This document shows, in pieces, positions 52,496-64,000 of a stretch of DNA of 64,000 nucleotides. Origin of the DNA: Microbacterium sp. SL75 (GTDB lineage: Bacteria > Actinomycetota > Actinomycetes > Actinomycetales > Microbacteriaceae). A program made the position numbers and the translations under genes. Within the stretch, counting starts at the first letter, position 1, and every line of letters begins with the position of its first letter. Under the pieces are notes generated by a model, which saw nothing but the letters and a program-made list of their open reading frames with translations, ran no database searches and was not told the origin of the DNA. The stretch spans positions 1,612,001-1,676,000 of the forward strand of contig NZ_CP113067.1 of the NCBI RefSeq assembly GCF_026625865.1, read 5' to 3'.

Positions 52496-53047
52496 ATGCG
52501 CGCCGCCGACATCTCCGACGACATCAGCGAAGTCCTCCTCACCGAGGAGCAGATCCACGAGAAGCTCGGGGAACTCGCGAAACAGGTGGCCACCGATTAC
52601 GAGGGGCGCGACGTCGTCCTCGTGGGTGTGCTCAAGGGTGCGGTCATGGTCATGGCGGACTTCGCGCGTCACCTTCCCATCCACGTGTCGATGGACTGGA
52701 TGGCGGTGTCCTCGTACGGCGCGAGTACGCGCTCGAGCGGTGTGGTGCAGATCCGCAAGGACCTCGACACCGACATCACGGGTAAGCACGTGCTGATCGT
52801 CGAGGACATCATCGACTCGGGCCTCACCCTCAGCTGGCTGCTCGAGAACTTTGCCTCGCGCGGTGCCGAGTCCGTCGAGGTGCTCGCGCTGCTGCGCAAG
52901 CCCGACGCCATGAAGGTCGAGGTCGACTGCCGTTACGTCGGTTTCGACATCCCCAACGACTTCGTCATCGGGTACGGCCTCGACTACGCCGAGCGGTACC
53001 GCAACCTCCGCGACGTCGCGGTGCTCGCCCCCCACGTCTACTCCTGA
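52496..53047 (+). CDS. hpt: Hypoxanthine (guanine) phosphoribosyltransferase
   Basis: A 183-aa purine salvage enzyme joining hypoxanthine or guanine to PRPP. Conserved are VGVLKGAVMVMADFARHL, the flexible loop SSYGASTRSSG, the PRPP-binding motif LIVEDIIDSGLTL and DFVIGYGLDYAERYRNL. The start is 23 bases after the tilS stop, consistent with an operon. The length is typical. Confidence 0.96.
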   Translation: MRAADISDDISEVLLTEEQIHEKLGELAKQVATDYEGRDVVLVGVLKGAVMVMADFARHLPIHVSMDWMAVSSYGASTRSSGVVQIRKDLDTDITGKHVLIVEDIIDSGLTLSWLLENFASRGAESVEVLALLRKPDAMKVEVDCRYVGFDIPNDFVIGYGLDYAERYRNLRDVAVLAPHVYS

Positions 53048-53195
53048 GAGCACCTCGACCGCGCGACGCCGGGCGGGTGGCATCCCGGGCCTTGTACGCC
53101 CATGACGAACGCACAGGCCCGGCATAGTCCGTGGGCGTTAGCCTGTTGCGACCGCATTTCTGCGGAGGATCACGAAAGGGCTGGGCTCGCCCACC

Positions 53196-55199
<2,004 letters not shown>

Positions 55200-55205
55200 G
55201 GCGCC

Positions 55206-55793
55206 GTGGCCGTCGATCGTGAACGCGTCGCCGTCCTGGTGCGAGAGCTCCTGGAGGCGATCGGGGAGGACCCCGATCGCCCCGGGCTCCGCCAGACTCC
55301 GACGCGCGTCGCCGACTCCTGGGCCGAGTTCTTCGGGGGAGTGAATCAGGATGCCGGCGCCCCGCTGCAGCACACCATCTCGGTGTCGCGCGGGCCGGCG
55401 CCCGACACCCTCCCCTCGGGAGCCGTGATGCTGCGCGACATCGCCTTCCGGTCGATGTGTGAGCATCACCTGCTGCCCTTCCGGGGCCGCGCGCACGTCG
55501 CCTATCTTCCGGGTGAAGAGGTGGTGGGCCTCGGGGCGCTGCCGCGGGTGATCGACATCCTCGCCGCCCGCCCGCAGGTGCAGGAGCGTCTGGGCGAGCA
55601 GGTCGCTGACACGATCGCCTCGGCACTCGATGCGCGCGGTGTGCTCGTCGTCCTGGACGCGGTGCACGAGTGCGTCACGATGCGCGGTGGGCGCCAGCTG
55701 GACGCCTCTACGGTGACGATCGCCGCGCGCGGAGCGTACGGCGACCCCGCCGCCCGGGCCGAGCTCGTCGCGCTGATCGGGGCGCGCGCGTGA
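55206..55793 (+). CDS. folE: GTP cyclohydrolase I
   Basis: A 195-aa enzyme making dihydroneopterin triphosphate from GTP, the first step of folate synthesis. Zinc ligands are in MCEHHLLPF and HECVTMRG. LRQTPTRVADSW, FRGRAHVAYLP and GLGALPRVIDILAARPQVQERL are all conserved. The GTG start at 55206 lies 6 bases after the ftsH stop; the ftsH 3' end contains no clear ribosome site, so coupling is likely. Its stop overlaps folP by 4 bases. Confidence 0.96.
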   Translation: MAVDRERVAVLVRELLEAIGEDPDRPGLRQTPTRVADSWAEFFGGVNQDAGAPLQHTISVSRGPAPDTLPSGAVMLRDIAFRSMCEHHLLPFRGRAHVAYLPGEEVVGLGALPRVIDILAARPQVQERLGEQVADTIASALDARGVLVVLDAVHECVTMRGGRQLDASTVTIAARGAYGDPAARAELVALIGARA

Positions 55794-56581
55794 CCCTCAT
55801 CATGGGGATCGTCAACGTCACCCCCGACTCCTTCAGCGACGGGGGACGCTTCCTCGACCCCGATGCGGCCCTCGCTCACGCGCGGCTCCTCCGTGCGCAG
55901 GGCGCCGAGATCCTCGACGTCGGCGGGGAATCGACCAGACCCGGCGCGGAGCGGGTGGCGCCGCGCGTCGAGCAGCAGCGCGTGCTGCCGGTCGTCGGGG
56001 CACTGGCATCCGAGGGCTCGTTCGTGAGCATCGACACGATGAACGCCGCCACGGCGGTCGCCGCCGTGAGGGCTGGAGCTCGCCTCGTCAACGACGTCTC
56101 GGGTGGACTCGCCGACCCCGACATGCTCGCCGCGGTCGCCGAGACGGAGGCCGAGATCGCCCTCGGCCACTGGCGCGGACCGTCGGCCGAGATGTACGCG
56201 CGGGCCGACTACGCGGACGTCGCTCGAGAGGTCTCGGCGGAACTCGCCGAGCGGATCGAGGCTGCTGTGTCCGCGGGCATCGACCGGTCGCGACTGGTCG
56301 TCGATCCCGGTATCGGTTTCGGCAAGCGGGGGGCGCAGAACTGGCAGACGCTGCGCGCGCTGCCCGAGATCGCCGAGCTCGGGATCCGCGTCCTGGTGGG
56401 AACGAGCCGCAAGAGGTTCCTCGCGGAGGTGATCGGCGACGACGCCGACCTCGCCCGTCGCGATCTCGCCACCGCTGTCACGAGTGCGCTGTCCGCTCGC
56501 TCCGGTGCGTGGGCCGTCCGCGTGCACGATGTGCCGACCACCCGCGACGCGCTCGCCGTCGCCCACGCTTGGGAGGCCTGA
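55790..56581 (+). CDS. folP: Dihydropteroate synthase
   Basis: A 263-aa TIM-barrel enzyme joining p-aminobenzoate to the pterin; it is the sulphonamide target. It opens directly with MGIVNVTPDSFSDGGRF, then ILDVGGESTRPGAERV, SIDTMNA, NDVSGGL, DPGIGFGKRGAQNW and GTSRKRFL. The GTG start at 55790 overlaps the folE stop; the next in-frame ATG (at 55802) would remove only the first four residues. A reading frame reaching further upstream is a shadow of folE. Confidence 0.96.
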   Translation: MTLIMGIVNVTPDSFSDGGRFLDPDAALAHARLLRAQGAEILDVGGESTRPGAERVAPRVEQQRVLPVVGALASEGSFVSIDTMNAATAVAAVRAGARLVNDVSGGLADPDMLAAVAETEAEIALGHWRGPSAEMYARADYADVAREVSAELAERIEAAVSAGIDRSRLVVDPGIGFGKRGAQNWQTLRALPEIAELGIRVLVGTSRKRFLAEVIGDDADLARRDLATAVTSALSARSGAWAVRVHDVPTTRDALAVAHAWEA

Positions 56582-56946
56582 TGGATGCCGATCGGATCAC
56601 ACTGACGGGGGTGCGCGCTGTGGGGCACCACGGGGTCTACCCCGACGAGAAGCGCGACGGGCAGGAGTTCGTGGTCGACGCGACGCTCTCCCTGTCGCTG
56701 CGACGGGCGGCGGAGACCGACGACGTCGCCGACACGGTGCACTACGGCGAGCTCGCCGAGCGGCTCGTCGAGATCGTCGAGGGCGATCCGGTCGACCTGC
56801 TCGAGACGCTGGCCCAGCGTTTGGCGGACGCGGTTCTCGCCGACGAGCGGGTGGATGCCGTCACGATCACCGTCCACAAGCCGCAGGCGCCCATCACCGT
56901 CGCCTTCGGTGATGTGGCCGTGACCATCTCGAGGTCCCGATCGTGA
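56581..56946 (+). CDS. folB: Dihydroneopterin aldolase
   Basis: A 121-aa enzyme converting dihydroneopterin to hydroxymethyldihydropterin. The family marks are ITLTGVRAVGHHGVYPDEKRDGQEFVVD, the conserved Glu and Tyr region VHYGELAERL, DLLETLAQRLAD and the Lys in VHKPQAPI. The start shares one base with the folP stop (TGATG), and the stop overlaps folK by 4 bases. Confidence 0.96.
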   Translation: MDADRITLTGVRAVGHHGVYPDEKRDGQEFVVDATLSLSLRRAAETDDVADTVHYGELAERLVEIVEGDPVDLLETLAQRLADAVLADERVDAVTITVHKPQAPITVAFGDVAVTISRSRS

Positions 56947-57470
56947 ACGTGCGGTTGGCGCACGGGATCGACGGGGCTCCGCGTCCCACGCCCGTGCACG
57001 CGGTCGTCGCGCTCGGAGCCAATCTCGGGCAGCGACAGGAGACCCTCGCGGCGGCTGTCGACGAACTGCGGCGGTTGACCCTCACCACGCACGTGCGCGT
57101 CTCTGCTCCGATCGAGACGGTGGCCGTGACGCTCCGGGGCGAGGACGAGCACGCGCCTCGGTATCTGAACGCGGTGGCCGTCCTCGAGACGCGTCTGTCG
57201 CCGGGCGAGCTGCTCGCGTCGCTGCACCGGATCGAGGCGCGGCACGGCCGCGTCCGGCGGGAGCGCTGGGGCGACCGCACCCTCGATCTCGATCTGATCG
57301 CCTACGGCGACGAACGCATCGACCGCGACGACCTCGTCGTACCGCACCCTCGCGCGCACGAGCGGGAGTTCGTGCTCGCGCCGTGGCTCGACGTGGATCC
57401 GGATGCCGAGCTCCCCGGCCGCGGACGCGTCGCCGATCTGCTCGAGAAGCTGAGCGGAGGAGTCGCATGA
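56943..57470 (+). CDS. folK: 2-amino-4-hydroxy-6-hydroxymethyldihydropteridine diphosphokinase
   Basis: A 175-aa pyrophosphokinase acting just before dihydropteroate synthase. Motifs: VALGANLGQRQETLAAAVD, YLNAVAVLET, LHRIEARHGRVRRERWGDRTLDLDLIAYG (catalytic Asp pair) and VPHPRAHEREFVLAPWLD. GTG start at 56943 overlapping the folB stop. The complete folE-P-B-K set lies in one coupled run. Confidence 0.96.
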   Translation: MNVRLAHGIDGAPRPTPVHAVVALGANLGQRQETLAAAVDELRRLTLTTHVRVSAPIETVAVTLRGEDEHAPRYLNAVAVLETRLSPGELLASLHRIEARHGRVRRERWGDRTLDLDLIAYGDERIDRDDLVVPHPRAHEREFVLAPWLDVDPDAELPGRGRVADLLEKLSGGVA

Positions 57471-57952
57471 AGCGCACGGGCGCCGGCATCCTCACGATCG
57501 CCGTCATCGTCGGGCTGGTCGTGGGGTTCTTGCTCGACACCTCGCTCACCGCCATGGGGCGCTCGACGTTCGCTCCCGCGGCGAGCTTGCCCACGATCCT
57601 CGCCCTGCTCGGTGCCGTGATCGTGGTCCTCGCCGTGCCGGTCTATCGGTCGACGCGCGGCCGGAGCCCCCGTCGGATCGATCCGTTCCGCGCCCTGCGG
57701 ATCGCGATGCTGGCGAAAGCGTCGTCGATCCTCGGGGCAGCCGCGGCGGGATTCGCGGGCGGTCTGCTCGCGTTCCTGGTGAGTCGGCCCGTGGTGCCCT
57801 CGGTAGGCTCGATGGGATCGATCATCGCGACACTCGTTTGCGCCGTCATCCTCGTCGTCGCGGGACTCGTGGCCGAGCAGCTCTGCACCATCCGGAAGGA
57901 CGACGATGACGACGCCCCAGGGAACACCCCCGCAGGACCCGTGGGGATCTGA
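57467..57952 (+). CDS. DUF3180 membrane protein
   Basis: A 161-aa membrane protein with four hydrophobic helices in two pairs (about residues 8-27, 38-58, 83-105, 115-138) and an acidic tail (KDDDDDA). DUF3180 is an actinobacterial family almost always found right after folK; its function is unknown. It overlaps folK by 4 bases and the next gene by 47 bases. Confidence 0.9.
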   Translation: MKRTGAGILTIAVIVGLVVGFLLDTSLTAMGRSTFAPAASLPTILALLGAVIVVLAVPVYRSTRGRSPRRIDPFRALRIAMLAKASSILGAAAAGFAGGLLAFLVSRPVVPSVGSMGSIIATLVCAVILVVAGLVAEQLCTIRKDDDDDAPGNTPAGPVGI

Positions 57953-58667
57953 CGTTCCGCAGACGCAGGCGGGGGTCTCGGAGGGGGTCGCGGCCGAGCG
58001 ATCTCGTGCTCATCGTGCGGATGGGGACCCCTCCGACGCCCGCCCGGCCGACGCTCGCCCCGCCGACGCTCGCCCCGCCGACGCTCGCCCCGCCGACGCT
58101 CGACGACCCGCCGAGGGCGATCCAGCGGCCGACGAGGCCGTCCTCGGCGTGGGCACGTACGATCGCATCCTCGAACCGCGCTCGGAGCGTCGCCTGCCCC
58201 TCGGAGAGGGCACGTGGCATCAGCTGGCCCGCGCGTACGTGCGGGTGCAGCTGATCTCGCAGGGGGCGGTGTTCGTCCTGGTGCTGGCTGCCGCCGTCGT
58301 CGTGCAGGCGCTCACGGGGTTCGTGTGGCAGTGGATTCCGGCGGGAGTGGTTCTGCTCGTCACCGTCATCGGGTTCGTCATCACGCCGCGTCAGGCGCGC
58401 TCCTTCGGCTATCAACTGCGTCGCGACGACCTCGTGTTCCGTCGAGGAATCCTGTGGCAGCGGGTGGTGGCGGTGCCGTACGGCCGCATGCAGCTCGTCG
58501 ACATCACCCACGGCCCCCTCGACCGGGGCTTCGGCATCGCCCAGCTGAAGCTCGTCACCGCTGCGGCGTCAACGGGCGTGACCATCCCCGGGCTCACCCA
58601 GGAGGCGGCCGAACAGCTGCGCGACACGCTCGTGGCCGTCGCCGAGACCCGCCGGACCGGGCTGTGA
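57906..58667 (+). CDS. PH (bPH2) domain membrane protein, short
   Basis: A 253-aa protein. The N-terminal 85 residues are disordered and carry four tandem DARPA repeats. Then come two transmembrane helices (about 117-160) and one bacterial pleckstrin-homology (bPH2/YdbS-like) domain (about 165-245: RRDDLVFRRGILWQRVVAVPYGRMQLVD...). YdbS/YdbT pairs are membrane proteins of unknown role, and the next gene is the matching YdbT-like partner. The ATG at 57906 is inside the DUF3180 gene; a later start is possible within the unconserved tail. Confidence 0.88.
   Translation: MTTPQGTPPQDPWGSDVPQTQAGVSEGVAAERSRAHRADGDPSDARPADARPADARPADARPADARRPAEGDPAADEAVLGVGTYDRILEPRSERRLPLGEGTWHQLARAYVRVQLISQGAVFVLVLAAAVVVQALTGFVWQWIPAGVVLLVTVIGFVITPRQARSFGYQLRRDDLVFRRGILWQRVVAVPYGRMQLVDITHGPLDRGFGIAQLKLVTAAASTGVTIPGLTQEAAEQLRDTLVAVAETRRTGL
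58035..58094 (+). repeat. Four 15-base tandem repeats inside the PH protein gene
   Basis: Units of GACGCTCGCCCCGCC occur at 58050, 58065 and 58080, with a near copy at 58035 and a broken fifth unit at 58095. Each adds five residues (DARPA) in frame, so copy number can change without breaking the gene. Confidence 0.92.
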
Positions 58668-60247
58668 CCGATCCGGACACGGCGGGCTCGCCCCCGGAGT
58701 CGCAGCCTCGGCAACGGACGATCGTCCGGTCGCCGTACAGCGACGGGGAGTGGCATCGGCTCCACCCTCTGACGCCGTTGTTGCGCGGTGGGCTCACCCT
58801 TCTTGTGCTCGTGGGCGTCATCGTGGCGAACCTGCGGGAGCGTCTCGTCGAGTGGATCTTCCCGGTCTTCACCGATCTGCCCCCGGGGGAGCTTCCCCCC
58901 GACCCGGTCGATTTCCTCCTCGCGAACAATCTGATCCTCATCGCGGCGGCTGCGGCTCTCGTCGTGCTCATCGTGCTGCTGGTGCTGTTCCGGCTGTCCT
59001 GGCGGTTCCACACCCTGCGCATCGGCGAGGACGACGTCGAGGTGCGCTCGGGCGTGCTGTTCCGCACACACCGGCGCGCTCCGCTGGACCGCGTGCAGGG
59101 AGTCAACCTGACGCGTCCGATGGTCGCCCGTCTCCTGGGGCTCGCGAAGCTCGAGGTGGTCGGCGCAGGCCTCGATGCCAACGTCAAGCTGGAGTACCTC
59201 TCGGGCAAGGATGCCGAGGCCATCCGCGGCGACATCCTCCGCCTCGCGTCGGGGCGGCGTCTCGCCGAAGCGCGAGCAGAACCCGGTGGACGCTCGTCCC
59301 TCGCTCGGCAGGCGGCCGAGGCCGTGGGATCTGGCCTGCAGGGGATCGTCGACGGGGAGGACCTCTCCGACGCCGAGCCGGAGAGCATCGTGCGTATTCC
59401 GTTCGGCCGGCTCGTGGCATCCCGTGTTCTCAGTGGATCGAGCCTCATCCTCATCGCCTTCGTCGTCGGGATCGTCGTGGCCGCGTCGGTGTCGACGCTG
59501 TGGCTGCTGTTCACGATCGTTCCGATGTTCCTTGCCTTCGGCGCGTACTACGTGCGGTCGATCGCCCAGGGGCTGCGGTACTCCATCGCCCCGACCCCCG
59601 ACGGCGTCCGCGTGACGTTCGGTCTGTTCACGACGGTCTCGGAGGTCGTGCCGCCCGGCCGCGTGCACGCGATCGAGGTGCGACAGCCCCTGATGTGGCG
59701 TCCGTTCGGATGGTGGGCGATCTCGGTGAACCGCCTCTCGGGGCGGGCCTCGACCGACACGAGCAACGATCAGCTGGCGGCGGTGCTCCCGATCGGAACG
59801 CGCGCCGATGTCGAGCGCGTCCTGCGGATCCTCGCCCCCGGCCTGTCGGCCGACGAATGGACACTCGTGTTCCGTGACGGCATCCTGGGTCCGGTGGATG
59901 ACGACCCGTACGTGACGACCCCGAGACGCGCTCGGTGGCTGCGCCCGCTGTCCTGGCGCCGCAACGGAGCGCTGCTGACCACCGACGCGTTGCTGATGCG
60001 TCGCGGGTGGGTGTGGCGTTCGCTGAGCATCGTCCCCCTCGCTCGACTGCAGTCGATCGGTTTGCACCAGGGGCCGCTCGCCCGCGCCACGGGCACAGCC
60101 ACCCTCATCGCCCACGTGATCGCCGGCACCGTGCAGACGTCGGTCGGTGTTCTCGACCGCGACGACGCCCTGGGGCTGTTCGAGCGGACGGCTCGAGCCG
60201 GCGTCGATGCGGCGGCGATCGACCGCACCCACCGGTGGGCCGGATGA
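58664..60247 (+). CDS. PH (bPH2) domain membrane protein, long (YdbT-like)
   Basis: A 527-aa membrane protein with three bPH2 domains (about residues 125-200, 310-385 and 430-505) set between pairs of transmembrane helices (about 45-65, 85-110, 255-300). Repeated RAPLDRVQGVNLTRP-type and VPLARLQSIGLHQGP-type segments mark the PH units. It forms a pair with the preceding gene (GTGA overlap). Such pairs are conserved between folate and pantothenate genes in Microbacteriaceae-type operons. The molecular function is not known. Confidence 0.9.
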   Translation: MTDPDTAGSPPESQPRQRTIVRSPYSDGEWHRLHPLTPLLRGGLTLLVLVGVIVANLRERLVEWIFPVFTDLPPGELPPDPVDFLLANNLILIAAAAALVVLIVLLVLFRLSWRFHTLRIGEDDVEVRSGVLFRTHRRAPLDRVQGVNLTRPMVARLLGLAKLEVVGAGLDANVKLEYLSGKDAEAIRGDILRLASGRRLAEARAEPGGRSSLARQAAEAVGSGLQGIVDGEDLSDAEPESIVRIPFGRLVASRVLSGSSLILIAFVVGIVVAASVSTLWLLFTIVPMFLAFGAYYVRSIAQGLRYSIAPTPDGVRVTFGLFTTVSEVVPPGRVHAIEVRQPLMWRPFGWWAISVNRLSGRASTDTSNDQLAAVLPIGTRADVERVLRILAPGLSADEWTLVFRDGILGPVDDDPYVTTPRRARWLRPLSWRRNGALLTTDALLMRRGWVWRSLSIVPLARLQSIGLHQGPLARATGTATLIAHVIAGTVQTSVGVLDRDDALGLFERTARAGVDAAAIDRTHRWAG

Positions 60248-60966
60248 GCCGCGGTCGTGATGGACGCCTCGGCGTCGGGGTGATCGGGGCCGGACGCGTC
60301 GGGCCGGTCATCGCGGCGGCATTGGCGGGAGCGGGCCACGCCCTGACGGGGATCACGTCGGGCTCCGACGACGACCGTGTCGAGGCGATCCTGCCGGGAC
60401 TCCCGGTGCTCACGGCCGACGAGGTCGTGCGACGCAGCGAGCTCGTGGTCGTGGCGGTGCCGCACGACCAGCTTCCGGGTCTAGTGTCGGGTCTCGCCGA
60501 GGTCGGCGCCTGGCAGCCCGGCCAGCTGGTCCTGCACACGGACGCCGCGTACGGGTCGCGGGTGCTGGATCCCGCCGCCCGTAGCGGTGCGATTCCGCTG
60601 GCCATCCATCCCGCCATGGTCTTCACGGGAGTGTCGTCGATCGATCTGCGCCAACTCGCCCAGTCGTATGCCGCCGTCACGGCCCCCGCTCCGGTGCTGC
60701 CGATCGCGCAAGCGCTCGCGGTCGAGCTCGGGTGCGAACCGGTCGTGGTCGCCGAGGACGATCGGGCGACGTACGCCGAGGCCATCGCGACGGCGACGGA
60801 GTTCTCGCGTTCGATCGTGCGCCAGTCGTCGGCGCTCTTGGATCGCATCGGGGTCGAGAATCCCGGCGCGTACCTGTCTGCGCTCGTCCGATCGAGCGTC
60901 GACCAGGCTCTGGTCGAGGGCGGGCGCCGCGACGACCTCGACGGCACCGCTACGATCGACGGATGA
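60244..60966 (+). CDS. DUF2520/Rossmann-like oxidoreductase
   Basis: A 240-aa protein. The N-terminal Rossmann fold starts GVIGAGRVGPVIAAALAGAGH, with VVVAVPHDQLPGLV; the C-terminal DUF2520 helical domain contains IPLAIHPAMVFTGV and RSSVDQALVEG. The layout is like 2-dehydropantoate 2-reductase or pyrroline-5-carboxylate reductase, and the family is typically found directly upstream of panC, suggesting a pantothenate-related reductase role (inference). ATGA overlaps are found at both ends. Confidence 0.88.
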   Translation: MSRGRDGRLGVGVIGAGRVGPVIAAALAGAGHALTGITSGSDDDRVEAILPGLPVLTADEVVRRSELVVVAVPHDQLPGLVSGLAEVGAWQPGQLVLHTDAAYGSRVLDPAARSGAIPLAIHPAMVFTGVSSIDLRQLAQSYAAVTAPAPVLPIAQALAVELGCEPVVVAEDDRATYAEAIATATEFSRSIVRQSSALLDRIGVENPGAYLSALVRSSVDQALVEGGRRDDLDGTATIDG

Positions 60967-61817
60967 TCCGCACCCTCGAGGATCTGCGCACCCGACTCGG
61001 ACAGATCCGAGGCGCAGATCGATCGGACGCCGGCCCGAGCGTCGCCCTGGTATCGACCCTCGGTGCTCTGCACGACGGTCACGTCGACCTGATCCGCGAA
61101 GCCCGCGACCTCGCCGACGTGGTCGTGGTGTCGACCTTCGTCAATCCTCTGCGCTTCCGCACGGCCGACGACACGGCGGCTTATCCCCGCTCGCCGGAAT
61201 CCGACGCGCGGGTTCTCGCCGACCTGGGCGTGGATGTCGTCTTCGCTCCCACGATCGAGGTGTTCCTCCCGGCGGGGACGGCCACGACGCGCGTCTCGGC
61301 GGGCGATATCGGCCTGCGTTACGAGGGTCGCGTGCGCCCGTTCTACTTCGACGGGGTCCTCACCGTCGAAGCGAAGCTCTTCCACCTCGTGCGCCCCGAC
61401 GTCGCGGTGTACGGCGAGCGCGACCTGCAGCGCATCTTCCTCGTGCGTCGGATGGTGCGCGATCTCGACTTCTCGATCGACATCGCGACGGTGCCGACCG
61501 TGCGCACCGACGACGGCCTGCCCGTGTCGAGCCGTGTGGCGCTGCTCGATGCGGCCGATCGGCGCGCGGCCGCGGCTCTTCCGCGCGCCCTCGAGGCGGC
61601 GGCATCGAACTCCGATCTCGGGGTCGATGCGTGCATCGCGGCGGCTCAGTCGTCGCTGATGGGCGAGCAACGCATCACCCTGGAATACCTGAGCGTGGTC
61701 GATCCCGAGACGTTCCTGCCCGTGGACGACGGGCACCGCGGTCGAGCGTTCGCCCTCATCGCCGCCACCGTGGGCGGCCACCGATTCATCGACAACGCCG
61801 AGATCTCGCTGCGCTGA
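60963..61817 (+). CDS. panC: Pantoate-beta-alanine ligase (divergent)
   Basis: A 284-aa PanC family protein. The HxGH motif is GALHDGH, and FVNPLRF, GRVRPFYFDGVLTVEAKLF, YGERDLQR, VSSRVALL and FIDNAEI align with the family. Several ligand positions differ: PTMG is STLG; the Gln of FVNPxQF is Arg; the Lys of GEKD is Arg; the second Gln of KDxQQ is Arg; and SSRN is SSRV. In Mycobacterium tuberculosis PanC the two Gln hold pantoate and the Lys contacts it. The protein may have changed substrate or be weak. Gene order (after a DUF2520 gene, coupled by ATGA) supports the family name. Confidence 0.85.
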   Translation: MIRTLEDLRTRLGQIRGADRSDAGPSVALVSTLGALHDGHVDLIREARDLADVVVVSTFVNPLRFRTADDTAAYPRSPESDARVLADLGVDVVFAPTIEVFLPAGTATTRVSAGDIGLRYEGRVRPFYFDGVLTVEAKLFHLVRPDVAVYGERDLQRIFLVRRMVRDLDFSIDIATVPTVRTDDGLPVSSRVALLDAADRRAAAALPRALEAAASNSDLGVDACIAAAQSSLMGEQRITLEYLSVVDPETFLPVDDGHRGRAFALIAATVGGHRFIDNAEISLR

Positions 61818-61895
61818 CGGCGGTCGCCCCGGCCGCGACTCCGGGGCGGTCGGGGACGACGAATAGACTGGGGGCGACCCCGAGGAGCCTTCCTG

Positions 61896-63417
<1,522 letters not shown>

Positions 63418-64000
63418 GGCGCTCGAAGACCCACTCCGGGAGGCGCCCGGCGTCGATGATGTCGAGCATGATCGCGCTCAGACCGTGGTCCGCGTCGATC
63501 TCGAGTGCCGTCTCGGCGTAGGTGGCGGCGTGGGAGCCTCTTCCCCGCGCCCATGCGAGCCAGGCACACGCCGACAGGGCACCCGTGCGACGCTCCTGGG
63601 GGAGGGCTGCGGCCACGAACCGGCAGAGCTCGAGGGCGCGGCGAAGACGATCGGGGTCGGGGTGAGCTCCCTCTCCCCACATCGGCCGAGCGAGGTCGTC
63701 GGGGAACGGCTTCCCGCGGTGGAACGCCGTTTGCGCGTGGAGAACGGCGTCACCCGTGGCGAGGTCGGCCGCCCACTGCATGAGCGCCACGTCGCGCAGC
63801 GAAGGGCGGGCGAGGCAGAAGGCGACCGCGGCGAGCTGTGCGGCGTCGAGGTCGGAGGGTGCGCAGGCCAGAGCGTCCTCGAGAAGCACAGGTGGATCCG
63901 CGATGAACGCTGCGGCCGGGTCGGCTGTGGCGGCACGTTTCAACAGGGGGAGCGCTCGCCGCTCGTGCGCGCCGCCGAGTACGCGCTCGATCTTCCGCAG

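Overview
The window is a chromosomal segment of a high-GC actinobacterium, most probably Microbacterium or another Microbacteriaceae. The evidence is the very high GC in third codon positions, many GTG starts, extensive 4-base stop/start overlaps, and the gene content: an actinobacterial type VII secretion locus, DUF3180 and bacterial-PH genes in a folate operon, a CGNR zinc finger protein, a mycoredoxin-like protein and a DUF4192 protein. The genus is an inference from gene order and style; no rRNA gene is present.

Layout. 1-4.1 kb: the end of a secreted subtilase, then pirin, acetyltransferase and CGNR regulator genes. 4.1-20.8 kb: a type VII (ESX-like) secretion locus. The minus strand carries, in order of transcription, two WXG100 genes, a terminator, a 131-aa helical protein, a subtilase-like protein with a changed catalytic Asp, a Gly-rich putative substrate, a second WXG100 pair, eccD, eccB and mycP. 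The plus strand carries a second EccD-like gene, an RDD-FHA gene and eccC. A DUF5684/FHA gene, apparently split by a one-base frameshift, lies beside mycP. 20.9-42.7 kb: ordinary chromosomal genes (recQ, acyl-CoA oxidase, tag, DEAD-box helicase, a resolvase-like protein, SDR, cation/proton antiporter, kynureninase, amidohydrolase, mycoredoxin, glycosyltransferase, polysaccharide deacetylase, Gfo/Idh/MocA oxidoreductase, chromate transporter, acyl-CoA ligase, DHA2 drug efflux).

43.0-48.9 kb: a compact, lower-GC genomic island of about 5.7 kb inserted at the 3' end of tRNA-Phe. It is bounded by 124-base direct repeats, each containing the 3' part of the tRNA and its terminator. All its genes face the same way: a DUF4062 (TIR-like) protein, a decayed gene, a ParB-like protein translationally coupled to a D12-class adenine methyltransferase, and a DUF3800 protein. 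There is no recognisable integrase. This is the best candidate for an undescribed system, probably anti-phage defence.

48.8-64.0 kb: a tRNA cluster (Glu, Asp, Phe), a LytM/M23 peptidase, ppa, then a housekeeping run: tilS, hpt, ftsH, folE, folP, folB, folK, DUF3180, two PH-domain proteins, a DUF2520 protein, a divergent panC, and lysS. lysS carries a single-base frameshift near its 3' end. A DUF4192 gene runs off the right edge. From folE to panC nearly every junction is an ATGA/GTGA-type overlap, so this is one translationally coupled operon making folate and pantothenate precursors.

Two probable one-base indels (near 4780 and at 63198), one of them in an essential gene, suggest the sequence may contain a few assembly errors.
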